64,000 bases of DNA. It comes from Pseudogemmatithrix spongiicola (lineage in GTDB: Bacteria; Gemmatimonadota; Gemmatimonadetes; Gemmatimonadales; Gemmatimonadaceae). Positions 57,711 through 64,000 of the stretch are shown piece after piece. Under the pieces are notes generated by a model that saw only the letters and a program-made list of their open reading frames with translations, searched no databases and had not been told where the DNA came from. The stretch lies in NCBI RefSeq assembly GCF_030623445.1, contig NZ_CP130613.1, positions 1,054,001 to 1,118,000 of the forward strand. The letters run 5' to 3'. Positions within the stretch are counted from its first letter, which is position 1. Each line of letters begins with the position of its first letter. A program made the translations under genes and the position numbers.

Positions 57711-59896
57711 CGACCCGACTCCTCCCACTGGCCTCCCTCGCGCTCAGCGTGCTTGCGCAGCCGCTGGCGGCGCAGGCCCCGTTCACGCTCGACCAAGTGA
57801 TGAGCGCGCCGTATCCCACAGGCCTCACCGCCGCGGCCACCGGGGAGCGTCTCGCCTGGACGCTCAACGAGCGCGGCCTCCGCAACATCTGGGTGGCCGA
57901 GGGTCCCGCCTTCGCCGCGCGGCGTCTCACCAACTACGAGACGGACGACGGCCAGGAACTCACCTCGGTGAGCATCTCGGCCGACGGCCGCTGGGTCGTG
58001 TACGTGCGCGGCGGCGATTTCGGCTCCAACTGGGACGACGCGTTGCCCGTGAACCCGCTCGGTGCGACGCAGCCCGTGAAGGTCGAGATGTGGGCCGTGC
58101 CCTTCGCCGGTGGAACGCCCGTGTCGCTGGGCGATGGCCTGAACCCGGTGATCTCGCCGAAGAGCGATGTGGTGGTGTTCGAGCGCGCGCGGCAGCTCTG
58201 GTCCGTGCCGATCGACGGTTCCTCGCCTGCACGGCGGCTCTTCGAGCAGCGCGGCAGCGCGAGTGATGCGCAGTTCTCGCCGGATGGTTCGCAGATCGCG
58301 TTCGTGAGCGGCCGCGGCGACCACAGCTACATCGCCATCTATAAGGATGCGGCCACGCCGCTGCGCTACCTCGTGCCGACGACGAACCGTGACGGCTCGC
58401 CGCGCTGGTCGCCGGACGGCACGCAGATCGCCTTCGTGCGCCGTCCGGGCGCGGGCGGTGCGGTGGTGAACTCGCTGGAGCCGCAGCCGAATCCCTTCGC
58501 CATCTGGGTGGCGGATGTACGCACGGGTGAGGCGCGCGAGCGCTGGGCCAGTGCGCGCACGCTGCGCGGCAGCGTGCCCACCACACACGGTGGCGTTAAC
58601 CTGCACTGGGCGGCCGGTGATCGCCTGGTGTTCATGCATATGGCCGACAACTGGTCGCATCTCTACTCGATGACCGCGCGTGGACGCGAGGCGCCGCTGC
58701 TGCTCACGCCGGGCGAGCACATGGCCGAGCACGTGACGATGTCGGCGGATGGGCGTTATGTGCTTTACTCCGGGAACACCGGCAACACGCCGGGCGACAT
58801 CGATCGCCGGCATGTCGTGCGCGCGGCGGTGGACCGCCAGCAGCTCGACGTGCTCACCCCCGGCACTGGACTCGAGTGGACGCCGGTAAGCATGGCGAAT
58901 GGTCGCATCGCCGCGATCGGTGCTACGGCGCAGCGTCCGCCGGTTCCCTTCGTGCTCGAGATGGCGAGTGGCGGGCCCGCGCGCGCGGATGCGCGCGCGG
59001 ATGCGCCGCGCCGCTGGCTCGGCGCGGACCGCGTGCCCGCAGAGTTCCCGGCAGCACGTCTCGTCACGCCGCGACAGGTCATCTACACCTCAAGCGACGG
59101 CGTCCGCGTGCACGCGCAGCTCTTCGAGCCAGCCGCGAACGCGGGGGCGAGCGCTGGCGGCCGTACCGCCGCCAAGCGCCCGGCGGTGGTGTACGTCCAT
59201 GGCGGTCCGCCGCGGCAGATGCTGCTCGGCTGGCACTACGGCGACTACTACTGGAACGCCTACGCGATGAACCAGTATCTCGCGAGCCGCGGGTTCATCG
59301 TGCTGAGCATCAACTATCGCTTGGGCATCGGCTATGGGCACGACTTCCAGCGTCCGCCGAAGGCCGGCATCGCCGGCGCGAGCGAGTATCTCGACGTGAA
59401 GGCCGCCGGTGAGTGGCTCCGCACGCAGCCGAACGTGGATGGCTCGCGCATCGGCATCTACGGGGGCAGCTATGGCGGCTATCTCACCGCGTTGGCCCTC
59501 GGCCGCGACAGCGATCTCTTCGCCGCCGGTGTGGACATCCACGGCGTGCATGACTTCACCAGCGACGGCGGCGGGCGCATCGGCGCCAACACGTGGCGCT
59601 ACGAACGTCCGGCCGGCGAAGTCGAGCGTCTCGCGCGACTCGCGTGGGAGAGCTCGCCGGTTTCCGCCATCGACACGTGGAAGTCGCCGGCTTTGTTCAT
59701 CCATGCCGACGACGACCGCAATGTCCGCTTCAGCCAGACGGTGGACCTGCTGCAGCGGCTGCGCGCCAAGGGCGTGGAGCTCGAGGAGATTACCATCGTG
59801 GACGACACGCACCACTTCATGCTGCACGCCAACCAGCGGCGCGTGAATGCGGCGATCGCCGAGTATTTGGAGCGGAAGCTGAGGCCTGGGCAGTAG
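57707..59896 (+). CDS. Secreted S9-family (prolyl oligopeptidase-type) peptidase
   Basis: The 729-residue protein has a signal peptide (LLPLASLALSVLAQPLAAQ). A beta-propeller-like region with SADGRWVVYV and SPDGSQIAFV repeats follows. The C-terminal alpha/beta-hydrolase catalytic domain has Ser in IYGGSYGGYL, Asp in HADDDRNV and His in DDTHHFML. It is probably a dipeptidyl or acylaminoacyl peptidase in the periplasm. It starts at GTG overlapping the phosphoesterase stop. Confidence 0.92.
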   Translation: MTTRLLPLASLALSVLAQPLAAQAPFTLDQVMSAPYPTGLTAAATGERLAWTLNERGLRNIWVAEGPAFAARRLTNYETDDGQELTSVSISADGRWVVYVRGGDFGSNWDDALPVNPLGATQPVKVEMWAVPFAGGTPVSLGDGLNPVISPKSDVVVFERARQLWSVPIDGSSPARRLFEQRGSASDAQFSPDGSQIAFVSGRGDHSYIAIYKDAATPLRYLVPTTNRDGSPRWSPDGTQIAFVRRPGAGGAVVNSLEPQPNPFAIWVADVRTGEARERWASARTLRGSVPTTHGGVNLHWAAGDRLVFMHMADNWSHLYSMTARGREAPLLLTPGEHMAEHVTMSADGRYVLYSGNTGNTPGDIDRRHVVRAAVDRQQLDVLTPGTGLEWTPVSMANGRIAAIGATAQRPPVPFVLEMASGGPARADARADAPRRWLGADRVPAEFPAARLVTPRQVIYTSSDGVRVHAQLFEPAANAGASAGGRTAAKRPAVVYVHGGPPRQMLLGWHYGDYYWNAYAMNQYLASRGFIVLSINYRLGIGYGHDFQRPPKAGIAGASEYLDVKAAGEWLRTQPNVDGSRIGIYGGSYGGYLTALALGRDSDLFAAGVDIHGVHDFTSDGGGRIGANTWRYERPAGEVERLARLAWESSPVSAIDTWKSPALFIHADDDRNVRFSQTVDLLQRLRAKGVELEEITIVDDTHHFMLHANQRRVNAAIAEYLERKLRPGQ

Positions 59897-59903
59897 GCGC
59901 CGC

Positions 59904-60383
59904 ATGGCGGAGCAGGGGGCGTCGCAGCCGCTGTACGAGTACGGCGGGATGGCCTGGGTGTGGCGCCTGCTCGCCGCTCCCCTGTTCGCCGGCGGTGTGC
60001 TGCTCGGCCTGTGGGGGGCGTTGTCGCGAGAGTATTGGGCGGTGGCGGCGAGCGTCGCGCTGTGGGGCCCCGTGCCTTACTTCTTCCGACGAGTGGCGAC
60101 GGTGATCTCGCTCGTCCACGTGGACGGTGCCGAGCACCTGCAGGTGCGCACGCTGGCCGGCACCACGCGTCTCATCCCCATCAGCGCGCTCGACGGCAGC
60201 CGCTACAGCCGGACGGCGACATCATCCGCCGGGGCGGTGTACTCGCCCAGTGTGTGGCTGCGCGTGCGGGGCACGTCGAGTATCTACATCGACTTGCTGG
60301 GCACGATCCACGATCGCGAACGACTCGCGGCGCTCATCGGGCAACCGGTCGCGAAGCTTCCCAAGCGCGTCAGCGAGCGCTGA
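59904..60383 (+). CDS. Small membrane protein of unknown function
   Basis: The 159-residue protein has two hydrophobic segments (about 20-40 and 45-62) followed by a soluble beta-rich domain ([39 protein letters not shown]). No family is recognised. It begins 7 bp after the peptidase gene, so it is probably in the same operon, and its end overlaps the convergent DUF2200 gene by 14 bp. Confidence 0.7.
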   Translation: MAEQGASQPLYEYGGMAWVWRLLAAPLFAGGVLLGLWGALSREYWAVAASVALWGPVPYFFRRVATVISLVHVDGAEHLQVRTLAGTTRLIPISALDGSRYSRTATSSAGAVYSPSVWLRVRGTSSIYIDLLGTIHDRERLAALIGQPVAKLPKRVSER

Positions 60384-60738
60384 CTGGCGCCTTGCGCAAG
60401 ACCTTCTCCATCGGCCAGCCCTTCGCTAATTCATCGACAAGCTTGTCGAGATAGCGGATCTTCTGCATAAGCGGATCCTCCACCTGCTCGACCCGCACGC
60501 CGCAGACCACGCCGGTGATCAGCGCCACGTTCGGGTTGGGCGTGGGCGCCTCCGCGAAGAACGTGCGCAAGTCCACCTCGCGCTTGAGCTGCTTGGCCAG
60601 CCCCGCCGCGGTGTAGCCCGTGAGCCAGCGGATCACCTGGTCCACCTCGGCTTTCGTGCGCTGCTTCCGCTCGGCCTTGGCGACGTAGAGCGGATACACC
60701 GCGGAGAACTTCATGGCGAAGACGCGTTCGAGCTTCAT
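60370..60738 (-). CDS. DUF2200-family protein
   Basis: The 122-residue protein is a full-length DUF2200 member. It has [36 protein letters not shown] in its N-terminal half and [13 protein letters not shown]...[40 protein letters not shown] in its C-terminal half. Function is unknown. It begins 8 bp after the YdeI-like gene, with which it is probably co-transcribed. A truncated paralogue lies at 43226. Confidence 0.88.
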   Translation of the reverse strand: MKLERVFAMKFSAVYPLYVAKAERKQRTKAEVDQVIRWLTGYTAAGLAKQLKREVDLRTFFAEAPTPNPNVALITGVVCGVRVEQVEDPLMQKIRYLDKLVDELAKGWPMEKVLRKAPVSAR

Positions 60739-60746
60739 GCTGGACG

Positions 60747-61367
60747 CTACTTCTTCTTGGCCGGCTTCGGCAATGGCGTGATCGTCTCGCCCTTCGCGAG
60801 CATGGCGACCAGCGCGGCGATCTTCTTCGCCCGTCCCGCCGGCGTGCGCATTGCGTTCGTGCGGAAGGCGAGGGCGAAGAGGTTCATCTTGTTGAGCGAT
60901 TGAAACGTGCGCTCGGCCTTGGCGTTTGCGCGGATGGCGGCGCGCAAGTCATCGGGGATGCTCTCCGCGGAGACGCTGCGGATCGGTGCGTAGGCGGCAT
61001 CCCAGCGCCCGTCCCGCTTCGCGGCCTCGACGTGACGGAGTCCGTGCGGCGTCATGCGCTTCGCCTTGATCAAGCGTGCGACGTGCTCGCGGTTCACCTG
61101 GCTCCACAGGCTCTTCGCGCGGCGCGGTGTGAAGCGTTGCAGGTACGACAGTTCATCGTAGCGCTTGACGATGCCGTCGATCCAGCCCCAGCAGAGCACC
61201 ACGTCGAGGGCCTCGGCGTAGGTGATGCTCACCACGCCGGAGTTCTTCTTGTAGATGCGGATCCAGAGCTCCTCCGCCTTGGCGTGATTTGCGGTGAGCC
61301 AGCGCTCGAAGGCGGCGGCGTCGCGGAAGGGCTTGATGCGGGCAGGATCGACGACGACGGGGGGCAT
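60747..61367 (-). CDS. YdeI/OmpD-associated family protein
   Basis: The 206-residue protein has family features: [77 protein letters not shown], and a Lys-rich C-terminus. The family is linked to bacteriocin or envelope stress protection in enterics, with unknown chemistry. ATG 61367 has TAAATT 6 nt upstream. It heads a two-gene operon with DUF2200. Confidence 0.85.
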   Translation of the reverse strand: MPPVVVDPARIKPFRDAAAFERWLTANHAKAEELWIRIYKKNSGVVSITYAEALDVVLCWGWIDGIVKRYDELSYLQRFTPRRAKSLWSQVNREHVARLIKAKRMTPHGLRHVEAAKRDGRWDAAYAPIRSVSAESIPDDLRAAIRANAKAERTFQSLNKMNLFALAFRTNAMRTPAGRAKKIAALVAMLAKGETITPLPKPAKKK

Positions 61368-61373
61368 GCGACC

Positions 61374-61379
61374 AATTTA
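61374..61379 (-). promoter_or_regulatory. TANNNT -10-like motif before YdeI-like gene
   Basis: TAAATT on the minus strand lies 6 nt upstream of ATG 61367. Confidence 0.4.
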
Positions 61380-61440
61380 TCGTGCGCGGGGTGTCCCGTC
61401 GGTAGATTGTCAGGAGACGAATCGCCTTCACGGAGCCTCG

Positions 61441-62871
61441 ATGCACCGCCGTTCCCTGACCCTCGCCCTGCTCATGGCCGCACTCAGCGGCTGCGCCATC
61501 AACCCGGCCACCGGCCGGCGCGAACTGATGATGATCTCCGAGAGCCAGGAGATCGCGATGGGGCGCGAGTACGATCCGCAGATCGTCGCCGAGATGGGCC
61601 TCGTGCCCGACTCTGCCTTGCAGCGCTACGTCGCCGCGCTGGGCATGCCGATGGCCGCGAAGAGCGAACGGCCGAACCTCCCGTGGACCTTCCGCGTGGT
61701 GGACGACCCCATCGTGAACGCCTTCGCCGTGCCGGGCGGCTTCATCTACATCACGCGCGGCATCCTCGCGCACTTCAATTCCGAAGCGCAGCTCGTCGCC
61801 GTGCTCGGGCACGAGATCGGCCATGTCACGGCCCGCCACTCCGCGGCGCAGATGAGTCGGCAGCAACTCGCGCAGGCCGGACTCGCCCTCGGCAGCATTG
61901 CCAGCGAGCGCTTCGCGCAGGTGGCGAACATCGGCGGCGCCGGACTTGGCGTGCTGTTCCTCAAGTACGGCCGTGACGACGAGACGCAGGCTGATGCGTT
62001 GGGGCTGCGCTACATGCGGCAGAGCAATCACGACGTGCGCGAGATGCCTGGCGTGTACGCCATGCTTGCCACGCTGAGCGGCGGTGCCGGTGGACGCGCC
62101 ACGCCGGATTGGCTGTCCACGCACCCTGCGCCGGAGGACCGGCAGGCGCGCATCCAGCGCGCCATCGCCGCGATGCCGCAGGATAGCCTCGGCAGCCTCA
62201 TCGAGCGCGAGAGCTACCTGCAGCGCCTCAACGGCTTGGTGTACGGCAACAACCCGCGCCAGGGCTACTTCGTGGGGCAGCGATTCAATCATCCGGACCT
62301 GCGGTTTACGCTCACGTTCCCCGAGGGCTGGGCAACGCAGAATGCGACGCAGGCCGTGACGGCGATGAGCGCCAGCAAGGACGCGATCATCCAGTTGACG
62401 CTCAGTCGCGCTCCGAGCGCGGACTCAGCGGCGCGCGCGTTCGCGGCGCAGCAGGGCGTGCAGGCCGGTGCCATCGTCCGGCCGGCACTCACGGCGTTTG
62501 CGTCGTCGGTGGCGCTGCCGTTTGCGGCCGTGATCGAGGCCGATACCCTGCGCGGGCGCGTCCTTTTCCTCGAGCACGGGGGGTTGGTGTTGCAGCTGCT
62601 CGCGTATGGACCGTCGACGGGATGGGCCTCGCATCAGGTGGTAGCCGAGCGAGCGCTTGGGACGTTTGCGGTGCTGACGGACCGCGCGGCGCTGGAGGTG
62701 CAGCCGCGGCGGCTGCAGATCGTGCGCGTGGACCGGGCGATGACGATGCAGCAGTTGCGCGCAGCGCGGACGAGCCCGTTGAGTGCGGAGCAGTTGGCGC
62801 TGCTCAATCAGGTGCGGGTGGATGAGGTGCTGACGGTGGGGCGGAGTGTGAAGTGGGTGGTGGGACAGTAG
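61441..62871 (+). CDS. M48-family metalloprotease lipoprotein
   Basis: The 476-residue protein has a lipobox (LSGC, Cys18). The M48 zinc motif HEIGH (124-128) and third ligand region RDDETQADALGLRYM follow, with the domain start NPATGRRELMMISESQEIAMGRE. It resembles BepA/LoiP-like outer-membrane quality-control proteases. The C-terminal 180 residues (NHPDLRFTLTFPEGWATQN onward) form an extra domain and end in a TVGRSVKWVVG peptidase-associated motif. GGAG before ATG 61441 serves as ribosome-binding site, and TAGATT lies 34 nt upstream. Confidence 0.92.
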   Translation: MHRRSLTLALLMAALSGCAINPATGRRELMMISESQEIAMGREYDPQIVAEMGLVPDSALQRYVAALGMPMAAKSERPNLPWTFRVVDDPIVNAFAVPGGFIYITRGILAHFNSEAQLVAVLGHEIGHVTARHSAAQMSRQQLAQAGLALGSIASERFAQVANIGGAGLGVLFLKYGRDDETQADALGLRYMRQSNHDVREMPGVYAMLATLSGGAGGRATPDWLSTHPAPEDRQARIQRAIAAMPQDSLGSLIERESYLQRLNGLVYGNNPRQGYFVGQRFNHPDLRFTLTFPEGWATQNATQAVTAMSASKDAIIQLTLSRAPSADSAARAFAAQQGVQAGAIVRPALTAFASSVALPFAAVIEADTLRGRVLFLEHGGLVLQLLAYGPSTGWASHQVVAERALGTFAVLTDRAALEVQPRRLQIVRVDRAMTMQQLRAARTSPLSAEQLALLNQVRVDEVLTVGRSVKWVVGQ

Positions 62872-62882
62872 GGGGGGGGCGT

Positions 62883-64000
62883 TCAACCCACCGTCAACAC
62901 GTCTTTCACTTTGCGCAGCAGCGAGTCTGACGTGAACGGCTTCTGAAGGAACGCGACGTCACCTTCCAGCACGCCGTGCCGGACAACGACGTCATCCGTG
63001 TAGCCCGACACGAAGAGCACCTTGAGGGTTGGGCGCATCGCGCGCATGCGCTCGGCGAGCTCGCCGCCGCTCATTCCGGGCATGATGACGTCGGTCACCA
63101 GCATGTCGAACTTGTACGCGTTCGCTTCGGCCAATAGCAATGCCTCACCGCCGCTCGAGGCGACCAAGGCGTCGTAGCCATTTGCCGTCAACGTGCGCTG
63201 CGTCACCCGACGCACCATATCGTCGTCTTCGACCACGAGCAGTCGTTCCGTTCCGCGCGGTGGTGCGTCTAGTGGAGCTGTCGCCAATGAGTCCGCCGCG
63301 ACCTCGACGCGGGGCAAGAGGATCTTGAAGGTCGCGCCTTGCCCCGGTTCGCTCTCCGCCCAGATATAGCCGCCGCTCTGTTTGACGATGCCGTACGCGG
63401 TCGAGAGGCCGAGGCCAGTCCCTTTGCCCTTGGGCTTTGTGGTGAAGAAGGGCTCCCACAGCCGTGCCTGCGTCTCGGGGGACATGCCAGCGCCCGTGTC
63501 GTGAACGCTGAGCATCACGTAGGAACCGGGCGTGACGAGCAACTGGGTGCTGGCATGGGTCTTGTCGATCTCGACGTTGGCGGTCTCGATCGTCAAGCGA
63601 CCACCGTTCGGCATCGCGTCGCGGGCGTTTACGACGAGATTGACGAGCACCTGCTCGAGTTGGCTTGGATCGGCGCGCACGGTCCCGAGCTCGCCGGCGC
63701 AGGAGGTGTGGAGGTCGATGTCTTCGGAGATCAGGCGTCGCAGCATCCCCGTCATTCCCGTGACCACCTCGTTCAGGTTGAGGGGGCGTGGCTGCAGTAC
63801 CTGTCGTCTGCTGAAGGCGAGCAGCTGACGCGTGAGGTCCGCGGCGCGTCGCGCCGCGTCGCGGATCTCGGTGACGTCCCGCACGCTCTCCGGGTCGCCT
63901 GACAACGTTTCGATCAGCAGCTCCGCTGGCGCGAGGATCGCGGTGAGCAGGTTGTTGAAGTCGTGCGCGATACCGCCGGCGAGGCCCCCGACGGCCTCGA
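62883..64000 (-). CDS. Hybrid sensor histidine kinase (5' partial, C-terminal part)
   Basis: The frame continues past the right window edge, so the sensor part is missing. Present are HisKA (VGGLAGGIAHDFNNLLTA), HATPase (NARDAMPNGG, DTGAGM, GKGTGLGLSTAYGIV) and a receiver (LVVEDDDMVRRVTQ, MLVTDVIMPGMSG, FLQKPF). The layout is the same as in the kinase at 6342, suggesting paralogues. Ten G residues precede it at the end of the M48 gene. Its signal is unknown. Confidence 0.9.
   Translation of the reverse strand, partial: EAVGGLAGGIAHDFNNLLTAILAPAELLIETLSGDPESVRDVTEIRDAARRAADLTRQLLAFSRRQVLQPRPLNLNEVVTGMTGMLRRLISEDIDLHTSCAGELGTVRADPSQLEQVLVNLVVNARDAMPNGGRLTIETANVEIDKTHASTQLLVTPGSYVMLSVHDTGAGMSPETQARLWEPFFTTKPKGKGTGLGLSTAYGIVKQSGGYIWAESEPGQGATFKILLPRVEVAADSLATAPLDAPPRGTERLLVVEDDDMVRRVTQRTLTANGYDALVASSGGEALLLAEANAYKFDMLVTDVIMPGMSGGELAERMRAMRPTLKVLFVSGYTDDVVVRHGVLEGDVAFLQKPFTSDSLLRKVKDVLTVG

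Noticed and set aside
62868-62882. Run of G after the M48 protease gene as a possible phase-variation tract
   Set aside because: The homopolymer lies between convergent stops and not in a promoter or reading frame, so slippage would have no evident effect.

Overview
The window is about 64 kb of very GC-rich chromosome from a diderm bacterium. It encodes a TonB-dependent receptor, many lipoproteins and a short primary-type sigma factor. It also has several Ser/Thr kinases fused to TolB-like and TPR regions, hybrid histidine kinases and S9/M48 peptidases. This mix fits Gemmatimonadota; that placement is inferred from gene content, with no rRNA or tRNA in view to confirm it. Genes are tightly packed, often with 4-nt start/stop overlaps (ATGA, GTGA, TTGA and apparently CTGA). 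Both window ends cut through sensor kinase genes.

Left part (1-20 kb): an NtrY-like kinase (cut at the left edge) and a pseudokinase-kinase protein, then an intact IS481-family insertion in that gene's stop codon. Next come a hybrid kinase facing a TonB receptor, a SET-domain methyltransferase, a three-gene minus-strand operon (secreted protein, cyclophilin-type lipoprotein, esterase), comM and a D-aminoacylase-like amidohydrolase. A coupled set follows: larE, a 45-residue membrane protein, an NtrC-type regulator and a small membrane protein. A GNAT acetyltransferase gene closes the section.

Middle (20-39.5 kb): an aldehyde dehydrogenase, then an IS110-family element inserted in one arm of a long intergenic palindrome. 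Then lepB, rpoD, yajQ-rimO-SpoIID, an oxidoreductase, an Lnb-like membrane protein and hyuA-hyuB. On the minus strand follow an HD-GYP protein, a CsgG-like protein, an MBL hydrolase and a Crp/Fnr regulator, and then rpmE-prfA on the plus strand.

Right part (39.5-64 kb): a Ser/Thr kinase-TPR protein, and an NhaC antiporter coupled to a truncated DUF2200 gene and an esterase. Next are a TIGR04076 protein, an aldo/keto reductase and a carbamoylase-type hydrolase. A seven-gene liv-type ABC transporter operon contains an acyl-CoA ligase and starts with another kinase-TolB-TPR gene. The window ends with a phosphoesterase, an S9 peptidase, DUF2200 and YdeI proteins, an M48 protease and a hybrid kinase cut by the right edge.

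The main discovery candidate is the IS110 element. Its 207-nt left end can fold into two internal loops whose strands match, in the right order and orientation, the reconstructed target site and the element's own ends. This is the architecture of a bridge RNA. Also notable are a perfect 12-bp stem burying the IS481 transposase start codon, a recurrent TANNNT motif 6-9 nt before ATG at ten genes (suggesting leaderless mRNAs), three long intergenic palindromes and a bacterial SET protein with a complete post-SET zinc site.
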